Part shown: positions 8,865 through 16,383 of the stretch, in pieces
How the letters are laid out: each line of letters begins with the position of its first letter
Position numbering within the stretch: the first letter of the stretch is position 1
NCBI GenBank assembly: GCA_963841715.1
Contig: CAWJDP010000001.1
Location: forward strand, 434,001 to 498,000
Direction of reading: 5' to 3'
Source: DASPWW01 sp963841715
GTDB taxonomy: Bacteria; Actinomycetota; Thermoleophilia; Solirubrobacterales; 70-9
Length of the DNA stretch: 64,000 nucleotides
Translations under genes and position numbers: made by a program
The notes under the pieces: model-generated
What the model was told of the DNA's origin: nothing
Databases searched by the model: none
The model's input: the letters and a program-made list of their open reading frames with translations, nothing else

Positions 8865-10805
8865 ATGGCGGAGCGGCATCCGAGGGAGCAGGCCCTACGC
8901 CGTGTGCACGGCGTGGGGGCGCTGTTCGCGGCTGCGTACGGGAACGTCGGCTCGTCGATCTACTACGCGCTCGGTGTGACCGCGGCGTTCGCCCTCGGGT
9001 TGACCCCGGTCGCGTTCGTGATCGCGGGCCTGATCTTCATGTTCACCGCCGCGTCATATGCGGAGGCGACGGTGATGTACCCCGAGGCAGGGGGCTCGTC
9101 GAGCTTTGCGCGGCATGCGTTCAACGAGCTCGTCTCGTTCTTCGCTGCCTGGGCGCAGATGCTCAACTACGTGATCACGGTCGCGATCTCGGCGTTCTTC
9201 GTTCCCCACTACCTGTCGGTGTTCTGGAGCCCGCTCGCGCAGTCGCCCGGCGACATCTTCGGCGGGATCGTGCTGATCGTGCTGCTCGCGGCGCTCAACA
9301 TCAAGGGTACGCAGGAGTCGTCGCGCCTGAACCTGGTCCTCGCGATGGCCGACCTCGCTACGCAGGTCGCGCTCGTCGGGATCGGCATCTTTCTCGTCCT
9401 CAGCCCCGACACGCTGGTCAACAACGTCCACCTTGGGATCGCGCCAACGTGGGGCGACTTCGCGCTCGGGATCGCGGTTGGGATGATCGCCTACACCGGA
9501 ATCGAGACGGTCTCGAACATGGCCGAGGAGGCGAAGGATGCGGGGAGGACGATTCCGCGCGGCGTCGGGCTCGTCGTCCTTGCGGTGCTCGGTCTCTACC
9601 TGCTGATCCCGATCGTCGCGCTGTCGGCAATGCCGGTGGTCGAGCACGCGGGCCACTTCACGACCCAGCTCGGCACGAAGTACAAGGACGACCCAGTGTT
9701 GGGGATCGTTGAGAACCTCGGACTCGGCACGGGGATGACGCAGGTCCTTCGCTACTACGTCGGCGTGCTGGCGGCGGTGATCCTGGTCATCGCCACGAAC
9801 GCGGGGTTGATCGGCGTCTCGCGGCTGACATATTCGATGGGACAGCACCGGCAGCTCCCTGAGACGCTGCGCGCCGTCCACCCCAAGTATCGGACGCCGT
9901 TCATCGCGATCCTCGTGTTCTCAGGAATCGCCGTGATCACGTTGATCCCGGGCCAGACCGACCTGCTGGCGACGATGTACTCGTTCGGGGCAATGCTCTC
10001 ATTCACCGTCGCGCACGTCTCCGTGATCCGCCTGCGCCAGCGAAGACCGGATATGAATCGGCCGTGGAAGCCGCCGCTCAACTTCCGCGCCTTCGGGTTC
10101 GAGGTCCCCGGGACGGCCGTGCTCGGCGCCCTGGGGACGTTCTCCGCGTGGATCGTCGTCATGGTCCTGAACGGGCGCACGCTGGCGATCGGCGCCGGCT
10201 GGATGCTGCTCGGGCTGACGATCTACTACCTCTACCGGCGCTACCAGAAGCTGCCGCTGCGCGAGACGGTGAAGGTGCTGATGCCGGAGCCGCTCGGGGT
10301 CGAGGAGGTCGAGTACAAGAGCGTGCTCGTCGCCGTCGCCGAGAACACGTTCTCGGAGGAGGCGGTTGTGACGGCCGGGCGGCTTGCGGCACGGCGCCGG
10401 CGAGGCATCCATGTGCTCTCGTTGCTGCACGTCCCGACGAACCTGCCGCTCGACGCGGCGCTTGAGGCGGAGGAGAGGGAGGCGCAGAGCAAGATCGAGC
10501 GCGCGAAGCTGCTCACCGGGGCGCGGATCAGCGGCCATGTGGTCCGGATCCGGCCAGGCCAGGGCGGGCGAACGATCATCGACGAGGCGCGCGACATCCG
10601 CGCCGCCGCGATCGTGATGCAGCTTCCGTATCGCAACGGCAACCCGATGTACAGCAAGGCACTGCAGGCCGTGCTGACGAAGCGGCCGGTCCGGGTGATC
10701 GTCGTCGCGGAGCCGGACCGGGCGCAGTCCGACGGCCGCTCTGGTCCCGTCGAGGTCGCGGCCGACGGCGGCGAGCGCCGGCTCGACCCCGCCAAGCGGC
10801 CCTAG
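8865..10805 (+). CDS. APC superfamily permease with C-terminal universal-stress-like domain (1)
   Basis: A protein of 646 residues: about 12 membrane segments in the first 480, then a cytoplasmic domain (from about 485, YKSVLVAVAENTFSEEAVVTAGRLA) with the UspA fold pattern. The first segment reads AYGNVGSSIYYALG, an APC-type substrate-site helix. The ATP-binding Gly motif of classical Usp domains is not evident in the tail. Family members carry amino acids, but the KimA branch of APC proteins, which also has a Usp-like tail, imports K+. Two TrkA/RCK genes lie downstream, which favours K+ uptake or K+-gated transport. Substrate remains inference. Confidence 0.85.
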   Translation: MAERHPREQALRRVHGVGALFAAAYGNVGSSIYYALGVTAAFALGLTPVAFVIAGLIFMFTAASYAEATVMYPEAGGSSSFARHAFNELVSFFAAWAQMLNYVITVAISAFFVPHYLSVFWSPLAQSPGDIFGGIVLIVLLAALNIKGTQESSRLNLVLAMADLATQVALVGIGIFLVLSPDTLVNNVHLGIAPTWGDFALGIAVGMIAYTGIETVSNMAEEAKDAGRTIPRGVGLVVLAVLGLYLLIPIVALSAMPVVEHAGHFTTQLGTKYKDDPVLGIVENLGLGTGMTQVLRYYVGVLAAVILVIATNAGLIGVSRLTYSMGQHRQLPETLRAVHPKYRTPFIAILVFSGIAVITLIPGQTDLLATMYSFGAMLSFTVAHVSVIRLRQRRPDMNRPWKPPLNFRAFGFEVPGTAVLGALGTFSAWIVVMVLNGRTLAIGAGWMLLGLTIYYLYRRYQKLPLRETVKVLMPEPLGVEEVEYKSVLVAVAENTFSEEAVVTAGRLAARRRRGIHVLSLLHVPTNLPLDAALEAEEREAQSKIERAKLLTGARISGHVVRIRPGQGGRTIIDEARDIRAAAIVMQLPYRNGNPMYSKALQAVLTKRPVRVIVVAEPDRAQSDGRSGPVEVAADGGERRLDPAKRP

Positions 10806-10815
10806 AATCGCGATC

Positions 10816-11010
10816 GTGCCCGAGCCGGAGCGGCTCTACCGCAACGTCACGCTGGGATTCTCGGTGATCATCCTCGGCTTCGGGGCGGTGATCCTCGCCG
10901 TCACGCTTGCGAACGGCGGCGGTCCCCTGTCGACCGGGGTGCTGCTCGGGCTGCTGTTCATGGCGGTCGGTGCGGGGCGGCTCTACATTGCGCTTCGCAC
11001 GCGGAATTGA
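10816..11010 (+). CDS. Small two-helix membrane protein
   Basis: A 64-residue protein from GTG 10816 with two predicted membrane helices (about 10-31 and 38-58) and a short basic C terminus. It begins 11 bases after permease 1 and its stop overlaps the TTG of permease 2 (TTGA), so it is an integral part of this operon. No known domain. It could be an accessory subunit of the flanking transporters; this is inference from position only. Confidence 0.65.
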   Translation: MPEPERLYRNVTLGFSVIILGFGAVILAVTLANGGGPLSTGVLLGLLFMAVGAGRLYIALRTRN

Positions 11011-12911
11011 GGCGCATACTCGGCATCCCGTGGCTGTTCGCCGTCGGCTACGCCGCGGTCGGGTTCTCGATCTACTTCTCGATCGGCCTCGTCGCCGGCC
11101 GCGGGCTCGGGCTGACTCCGCTGATCTTCTTCGCCGTCGGGGTGCTGTTCGTACTGACGACGCTGACCTACGTCGAGGGCGGCGCGATGTTCGTCGAGCG
11201 CGGTGGCTCGGCGACGTTCGCGCGTTACGCGTTCAACGAGTTCGTCAGCTTCATCGCCGGCTGGGCGATCCTCATCGACTACATCATCGTCATCGCGATC
11301 GCGGCGATCTCGGTCCCGCACTATCTGACGCCGATCTCACACGAGTTCGCGGCCGGCGGCGAGGGCGGGACGGCGGCGGTCGTGATCGCGCTCGTCGCGG
11401 TGATCAACGTGCTCGGGATCACGGGGCGACGGCGCCAGGGCGTGCTCGTCGCGCTCGCGATCGCCGACGTCGGGCTCCAGCTCGCGGTGATCGTCGTCGG
11501 TTCGATCGTCGCCTTCCATCCCGACCTGCTGACTGCGCAGCTCAACCTCTTCAGCACGCCGTCGCTCGTCGACATCGTCTACGCGGGGGTGCTGGGTACG
11601 GTCGCCTTCGCGGGGATCGAGGCGGCGTCAGACCTCGCGCCCGATCTCGACTGGGACCGGCGCGACATCGCGCGCGTGCTCGGTGCCGGCGCCGCTCTAG
11701 TGCCGCTGATCTACACGGCGATGGCCGCGGTCGCGCTGATGGCGGTGCCGGTGGTTCCCGGCCCCAACGGTCCCCAGACGGCGCTCGCGGGACATCTGAT
11801 CGAGGAGCCGGTGCTGGGGGTGGTGGAGAGCTACCGGCCGGTCTGGGTCTCGGACATCATGAAGTGGACCGTCGTGGTGATCGCGCCGACGGTGCTGTTC
11901 TGGGCGGCGAGCACGGCGATGCTGGGGCTGTCGCGACACGTCTACGTGCTGGCGACGAACCGACAGATCCCGAGCTGGCTCGGGAAGCTGGGGAAGAGGA
12001 CGTCGACGCCGCACGTCGCAATCTGGGTTGCGGCGGTGCTGGCATTCGCGCTCGTGATCCCGGGCAACGTCACATTCCTGGCCGGGGTGTACGCGTTCGG
12101 GGCGCTGCTCGCGATCGCGATCGCGCATGTCTCTGTGATCCGGCTCCGGATCACGGACCCCGACCGGCGGCGGCCGTTCCGGGTGCCGATCGGGATCACC
12201 GTGCGCGGGCACACGCTGCCGGCGCTGTCGATCGCAGCGGCCGTGGTCACGGCCCTCGCCTGGGTGAGCGTGCTCGCGTTCCACGAGGGCGCGCGCTACC
12301 TCGGCGGCGGCTGGATGGTGTTCGGGATCGTCGGCTACGTGGTCTACCGCAAGTACGTCGAGGGGACGTCGCTGACGAAGCGGGTGAGCGTGCCGGCCGA
12401 GGCGCTGACGAAGCAGGTGCCGGAGGTCGAGTACGGGAGCATTCTCGTGCCGGTGTTCGGGACGAAGTTGGACGACGACATCGTCGGGACGGCGGGCCGG
12501 CTCGCCGACGCCGAGGTCGAGCCAGGGGAGACGCCGCCGCGTGTCGACGTGATCTACGTGATGGCGTTGCCGCTGACGGTCCCGATTCACGCGCCGCCGC
12601 CGAGTGCCGAGGTCGAGAAGGCGAACTCGGCGCTGGAGCGGGCGAAGGATGTCGCCGAGGAGTACGAGGCGGTCGAGGTCGCAACCGACGTCGTCCTCGC
12701 GCGCAACGTCGGCGCGGGGATCGTCCAGGAGGCGCGGCGGCGCAATCCGGAGGTGATCGTGATGGGAGGAGAGCCGCCGAGCCGAATGCGCGGCGGGGCG
12801 ATCCTCGGCGGGATCGGGGCGGCGCGCCCGCCCGAGGTCGGGGAGGTGACAGAGTATGTGCTCCGCAAGGCTCCCTGCCGGGTCCTGCTGACCGCCCCGC
12901 CCGAGGGCTAG
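11007..12911 (+). CDS. APC superfamily permease with C-terminal universal-stress-like domain (2)
   Basis: A paralogue of the permease at 8865: 634 residues, about 12 membrane segments, N-terminal AVGYAAVGFSIYFSIG and a Usp-like C-terminal domain from about 472 (YGSILVPVFGTKLDDDIVGTAGRLA). This tail keeps more of the Usp pattern than permease 1: a Gly-rich loop then EYVLRKAPCRVLL at the end. TTG 11007 overlaps the stop of the small membrane gene. The order permease, small protein, permease, RCK, RCK suggests one transport system, possibly heteromeric. Confidence 0.85.
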   Translation: MRRILGIPWLFAVGYAAVGFSIYFSIGLVAGRGLGLTPLIFFAVGVLFVLTTLTYVEGGAMFVERGGSATFARYAFNEFVSFIAGWAILIDYIIVIAIAAISVPHYLTPISHEFAAGGEGGTAAVVIALVAVINVLGITGRRRQGVLVALAIADVGLQLAVIVVGSIVAFHPDLLTAQLNLFSTPSLVDIVYAGVLGTVAFAGIEAASDLAPDLDWDRRDIARVLGAGAALVPLIYTAMAAVALMAVPVVPGPNGPQTALAGHLIEEPVLGVVESYRPVWVSDIMKWTVVVIAPTVLFWAASTAMLGLSRHVYVLATNRQIPSWLGKLGKRTSTPHVAIWVAAVLAFALVIPGNVTFLAGVYAFGALLAIAIAHVSVIRLRITDPDRRRPFRVPIGITVRGHTLPALSIAAAVVTALAWVSVLAFHEGARYLGGGWMVFGIVGYVVYRKYVEGTSLTKRVSVPAEALTKQVPEVEYGSILVPVFGTKLDDDIVGTAGRLADAEVEPGETPPRVDVIYVMALPLTVPIHAPPPSAEVEKANSALERAKDVAEEYEAVEVATDVVLARNVGAGIVQEARRRNPEVIVMGGEPPSRMRGGAILGGIGAARPPEVGEVTEYVLRKAPCRVLLTAPPEG

Positions 12912-12940
12912 TGCCCGCTCCGCAGGACTAAGATCCGGCC

Positions 12941-13387
12941 ATGTTCATCGTCATCGTCGGCGCGGGACGCGTCGGCTCCTCACTCGCGCGCGCGATGCTT
13001 CGCGCCGGGAACGAGGTCTCATGCCTCGACGAGGATCCGGAGGCGCATGCGCGGCTCGAGGTCGGGCTCGAGAAGTCGTGGGAGGACTCCGGCGGGCAGT
13101 TCACCGTCGGCACCGGGCTCGAGGTCGAGGCGCTGGAGGCGGTTGGGATCGGCCGGGCGGACGCGTTCGTTGCCGCAACCGACGGCGACAACACGAACAT
13201 CATCATCTCTCAGATCGCGAAGCGGAGGTTCAATGTGCCGACCGTGGTTGCGAGGGTGCTCGACCCGCTGCGCGCGGCGTGGTACGAGGAGCAGGGGCTG
13301 AGGACGATCTGCCCGACGCGCGTCGCGATCGACATGCTGCGCAGCGAGCTCGAGGGCGCGGGCGCCGGCGCGGCCGGCGGGATCTGA
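12941..13387 (+). CDS. TrkA/RCK_N domain protein, short
   Basis: A 148-residue Rossmann protein with MFIVIVGAGRVGSSLARAM at the start (GxGxxG nucleotide site) and CLDEDPEAH at the end of the second strand, where an acidic residue sets NAD(H)/nucleotide binding. It has only the N-terminal RCK domain; the C-terminal RCK_C domain is missing. RCK proteins form gating rings on K+ transporters. It pairs with the full-length RCK gene 4 bases downstream, as CeoB and CeoC do in mycobacteria, where an APC-like permease is also a neighbour (from memory). Confidence 0.85.
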   Translation: MFIVIVGAGRVGSSLARAMLRAGNEVSCLDEDPEAHARLEVGLEKSWEDSGGQFTVGTGLEVEALEAVGIGRADAFVAATDGDNTNIIISQIAKRRFNVPTVVARVLDPLRAAWYEEQGLRTICPTRVAIDMLRSELEGAGAGAAGGI

Positions 13388-13390
13388 GCT

Positions 13391-14077
13391 GTGGCCGAGC
13401 CGATGTACGTGATCGTCGTCGGGGCCGGGAAGGTCGGATGGAACCTCGGCCGCGAGCTGCTCGACAAGGGGCACGAGGTGACGCTGGTCGAGAACAACCG
13501 CGATCGCTTCCTGACGGTCGAGCAGGAGATGGAGCACAACGTCCAGTACGGCGACGCGTCGGAGCTGTGGGTGCTGGAGCGGGCCGGGATCTCGCGGGCC
13601 GACATGGTGATCGCGGTGACCGGCGACGACGAGGACAACATGCTGATCTGCCAGGTCGCGAAGGAGAAGTATCTCGTCGACCGGATCATCGCCCGGGTGA
13701 ACAACCCGCGGAACAGGCAGTGGTTCGACCTCTTGGGGATCAAGCCGAGCGTGTCGGCGACCGACCTGATCCTTCGCCTCATCGAGCACGAGGTGCCCGA
13801 GTACGGGCTCGTCCACCTGCTCGACCTGCCGGAGGAGCGGCTGGCGATCATCGAGATGCTGCTTGCCGCCAACTCGCGGGCGGCCGGTCAGCGGGTCGGG
13901 GACCTCGACCTGCCGGAGGGAAGCCTGTTGATCTCGGTCCTGCGCGAGGGGAGGGGGTTCGTGCCAGGCCCCGAGACGGTGCTCGAGGAGGGCGACGAGA
14001 TCCTAGCCGTCCTCGATCCCGGCTTGGAGGAGGACCTGAAACGGTACTTTGGACCTGACGGGACCGCCGCCGAGTGA
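13391..14077 (+). CDS. trkA: Potassium uptake regulatory protein, TrkA/RCK type
   Basis: A 228-residue protein with an RCK_N Rossmann domain (VIVVGAGKVGWNLGREL near 7-23, acidic TLVENNRDRF) and an RCK_C domain from about 145 to the end (GQRVGDLDLPEGSLLISVLR). It should bind NAD(H) or ATP/ADP and gate a K+ transporter at the membrane. No TrkH or KtrB pore gene is in the window, so the nearest candidate pores are the two upstream APC-Usp permeases. The GTG at 13391 follows the first RCK gene by 3 bases; its stop overlaps the next gene (GTGA). Confidence 0.88.
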   Translation: MAEPMYVIVVGAGKVGWNLGRELLDKGHEVTLVENNRDRFLTVEQEMEHNVQYGDASELWVLERAGISRADMVIAVTGDDEDNMLICQVAKEKYLVDRIIARVNNPRNRQWFDLLGIKPSVSATDLILRLIEHEVPEYGLVHLLDLPEERLAIIEMLLAANSRAAGQRVGDLDLPEGSLLISVLREGRGFVPGPETVLEEGDEILAVLDPGLEEDLKRYFGPDGTAAE

Positions 14078-15309
14078 CCCCCTCGCGAACAGTCGACTTC
14101 CTGCTCGTCGGCGGTGGGATGGCCGCCGCCCACTGCGCGTCCGAGCTGCGCAAGCAGGGCGCGGACGGCGACATCCTGCTCGTCGGTCGCGAGCCGCACC
14201 CGCCGTACGAGCGGCCGCCGCTGTCGAAGGAGTACATGCGCGGCGAGGCGGAGCAGACGGACGCGTTCGTGCACCCGCCCGAGTGGTACGAGGAGAACGG
14301 CGTCGAGCTGATGACGTCGATGAACGTGATGTCGCTCGACGCCGGGGAGCGGGTGGCGAAGCTGCAGTCGAAGCAGGAGATTGGGTTCGACAAGGCGCTG
14401 ATTGCGACCGGCGCCGACGTGCGGATTCTGCGCGTCGACGGGACCGAGCTCGAGGGGATCCACTATCTGCGAACGTTCAAGACCTCGGACGAGATTCAGG
14501 AGGACGCGGAGAGCGCCGACCACGTGATCCTGATCGGCGGCAGCTACATCGCGAGCGAGGTCGCGGCGTCTCTGACGGCGAAGGGGAAGAAGTGCACGAT
14601 GGTGATGCTCGAGGACGTGGCGCTGTCGCGGACGTTCGGCGATGAGGCGGGGCGGCACTTCCACAGCGTGCTCGAGTCGCACGGGATCGACGTCGTCGGC
14701 GGGGAGCAGCTGGAGGCGTTCCTCGGCGACGGGCGGGTGAGCGCTGTGCGGACGAAGTCGGGGAAGGAGATCGAGGGCGATGTCGTCGTCGTCGGGGTCG
14801 GCGTGCATCCCGACGAGCGGCTGGCGGGGAAGGCGGGCCTCAAGGTGGACAACGGCGTCGTCTGCGACTCGCGCCTGGAGAGCTCGGTCGAGGGGATCTA
14901 CGCGGCGGGTGACTTGTGCTCGTACGACAGCGCGGTCCACGGGCGGCGGATCCGAGTCGAGCATTGGGATGTGGCGCTGAACCAGGGTCAGTATGTCGCG
15001 CGGGCGATGCTGGGGGAGAACGAGCCGTACCGAGAGGTGCCGTACTTCTTCAGCGACCTCGCCGACTGGGCCAGCCTCGAGTACGTGGGGCCGGCGGCGA
15101 AGTGGGACGAGGTCGTGATCCGCGGCGACCTCGAAGGCGGTGAGTTCAGCGCCTGGTACATCGACGCCGGCAAGGTCGCCGGGGCGCTCTCGGTCGAGCG
15201 CTCGGAGGACCTGATGGCGGCTCGCCGCCTGATCGCGGACGGCTCTGACGTCTCGGGGAAGCTCGACAAGCTCCGCGACGTCGACGGCGAGCTGGACGAG
15301 ATCCAGTAG
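14074..15309 (+). CDS. FAD-dependent NAD(P)H:ferredoxin/rubredoxin reductase-like oxidoreductase
   Basis: A 411-residue two-nucleotide-site flavoprotein: FAD site LVGGGMAAAHCASELR near 11-26, the PPLSKEYM motif, a second Rossmann site LIGGSYIASEVAASL near 152-166, and the FAD closing motif IYAAGDLCSYD near 278-288. This matches the BphA4/AIF-like reductase family, which passes electrons from NAD(P)H to ferredoxins or rubredoxins. GTG 14074 overlaps the trkA stop by 4 bases, so it is translated with the transport genes, an unusual partnership. The electron acceptor is not identifiable here. Confidence 0.85.
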   Translation: MTPSRTVDFLLVGGGMAAAHCASELRKQGADGDILLVGREPHPPYERPPLSKEYMRGEAEQTDAFVHPPEWYEENGVELMTSMNVMSLDAGERVAKLQSKQEIGFDKALIATGADVRILRVDGTELEGIHYLRTFKTSDEIQEDAESADHVILIGGSYIASEVAASLTAKGKKCTMVMLEDVALSRTFGDEAGRHFHSVLESHGIDVVGGEQLEAFLGDGRVSAVRTKSGKEIEGDVVVVGVGVHPDERLAGKAGLKVDNGVVCDSRLESSVEGIYAAGDLCSYDSAVHGRRIRVEHWDVALNQGQYVARAMLGENEPYREVPYFFSDLADWASLEYVGPAAKWDEVVIRGDLEGGEFSAWYIDAGKVAGALSVERSEDLMAARRLIADGSDVSGKLDKLRDVDGELDEIQ

Positions 15310-15318
15310 CGACTAGAG

Positions 15319-15389
15319 CTGGGGGAGGAGGACTCGAACCTCCATTTCGCGGTCCAGAGCCGCGCGGATTGCCATTATCCGATCCCCCA
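15319..15389 (-). tRNA. tRNA-Gln (CUG anticodon)
   Basis: The minus strand folds as a full cloverleaf: acceptor TGGGGGA pairs with TCCCCCA, the anticodon loop reads CTCTGGA (anticodon CTG, codon CAG), and the T arm is GGAGG-TTCGAGT-CCTCC. The discriminator is G at 15319; CCA is not encoded. A TATCCT at 15409-15414 (minus strand) is a plausible -10. The gene lies between the reductase and the SOS box. Confidence 0.95.
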
Positions 15390-15436
15390 AGGGGTGCTGC
15401 GAGTGGCCAGGATAGCCGCTGTTCCGTCCGCCCGGC

Positions 15437-15456
15437 ATACGAACATGTGTTCGTAT
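15437..15456. promoter_or_regulatory. SOS (LexA) box, 9-bp-arm palindrome
   Basis: ATACGAACA and TGTTCGTAT form a perfect inverted repeat with a 2-base spacer. Its core CGAACATGTGTTCG fits the Gram-positive/actinobacterial LexA consensus CGAAC-N4-GTTCG exactly. The box lies between the divergent tRNA-Gln and the HNH remnant, 13 bases before the latter's TTG start. LexA repression of that gene is the simplest reading; no lexA or recA gene is in the window. Confidence 0.75.
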
Positions 15457-15469
15457 CGGAGGGGATCGG

Positions 15470-15640
15470 TTGGCTCGACCAAGGCGAGCGCCGGGAGTAC
15501 CCAGGAGGCGGTTCGGCTTCGGCACGAACAGGGGATGACCGTCGGAGCGATCGCGCGCGACCTGGATGCTCGACGCCGGCCTGAAGCAGAACCGCTGCGA
15601 GGAGTGTGGGATCGAGGAGTGGTGGGGGAGGCCGCTGAGC
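15470..15640 (+). pseudogene. Decayed HNH endonuclease gene
   Basis: A GGAGGGG ribosome site at 15458-15464 precedes a TTG at 15470. Piecing frames together gives MARPRRAPG, then TQEAVRLRHEQGMTVGAIARDL (a helix-turn-helix-like segment, split here at 15-20 residues), then LKQNRCEECGIEEWWGRPLS. The last part is the zinc-knuckle start of small actinobacterial HNH endonucleases (CxxCG...W.G.PL). At least two frame changes (near 15495 and 15565) and loss of everything after the knuckle, including the HNH core, mark it as a remnant. The upstream SOS box and ribosome site remain intact. Confidence 0.55.
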
Positions 15641-15641
15641 C

Positions 15642-15665
15642 CGCCACCGGGCCTCCCGGGTGGCG
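15642..15665 (+). terminator. Hairpin after the HNH remnant
   Basis: CGCCACC (15642-15648) pairs with GGTGGCG (15659-15665), with inner GGG/CCC pairs, a CCT loop and one bulged G. The following CACTTTGTTACCTT is only partly T-rich, so termination efficiency is uncertain. It separates the HNH remnant from the lipoprotein gene. Confidence 0.45.
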
Positions 15666-15689
15666 CACTTTGTTACCTTGACGCGTTCT

Positions 15690-16373
15690 ATGAAGCGGGT
15701 GATCGCACTCATTGCGCCCGTCGTCCTGGGCGTGACCATTGCCGCGTGCACGGGCGACACAAACGCGCCGGTAACTTCTGCGGCGGACACCTCGACCTCG
15801 GCCGCGCCGCTGTCGAAGGACGCCTTCATCAAGCAGGCGGACAGCAACTGCGACGACGCCTACACCTCGCTCGCCAACATTGACAGCTCGAACAGCTCGA
15901 CCTCGACGTCCACGACGGCGTCGAGCGGCAGCTCCTCCCAGACCTCGGAGAAGAAGAACACGATCGACGGGCTTGTCGAGCAGCTCAAGGGGCTCCAGGC
16001 GCCGGCGGGCGACCAGCAGAGCTTCAACCAGTTCGTCAGCGATCTCGAGAAGGCGTCGAAGGCGCTCGACGAGCAGGCGCTGGCGGAGAAGCGCAGCGAC
16101 ACGAGCGCGAGTGACAGCGCCGCCTCCGACTTCGATTCGGCGATGTCGGATGCGCGCTCCGCGGCCGGCCAGTACGGCCTCAAGACCTGCTCCAAGGAGG
16201 GCAGCGCGAGCTCGTCCGGCTCGGGGGGCGGAACGACCACGAGCCCGTCGTCGTCGACCCCGAGCGCTCCCGTGACCCCCGCGCCGGCCCCGGCCACGCC
16301 CGCGCCGGCCCCGGCGCCCGCCCCCTCCGGCGGCGGTACGAGCGGCGGCAGCGGCGGCGGGATCAGTCCCTAG
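15690..16373 (+). CDS. Putative lipoprotein with low-complexity C terminus
   Basis: From ATG 15690 the 227-residue protein starts MKRVIALIAPVVLGVTIAAC; the VTIAAC lipobox predicts lipidation at Cys20 and anchoring on the outer face of the membrane. The middle (about 50-170) is helical and Ser/Asp-rich, with KDAFIKQADSNCDDAY resembling small actinobacterial secreted helical proteins. The tail from about 175 is Ser/Gly then PAPATPAP repeats and a Gly-rich end, probably a wall-spanning linker. No known domain. The start at GTG 15660 would put 10 residues before the signal and is less likely. Confidence 0.75.
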   Translation: MKRVIALIAPVVLGVTIAACTGDTNAPVTSAADTSTSAAPLSKDAFIKQADSNCDDAYTSLANIDSSNSSTSTSTTASSGSSSQTSEKKNTIDGLVEQLKGLQAPAGDQQSFNQFVSDLEKASKALDEQALAEKRSDTSASDSAASDFDSAMSDARSAAGQYGLKTCSKEGSASSSGSGGGTTTSPSSSTPSAPVTPAPAPATPAPAPAPAPSGGGTSGGSGGGISP

Positions 16374-16383
16374 GCTTGCCCGC

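Noticed and set aside
15313..15525. A 70-codon minus-strand open frame across tRNA-Gln
   Set aside because: It translates the tRNA gene and the SOS region; no ribosome site or domain.
15319..15689. Integrated element at tRNA-Gln
   Set aside because: No integrase and no repeated tRNA 3' end; the HNH remnant lies on the 5' side of the tRNA, where integration does not normally occur.
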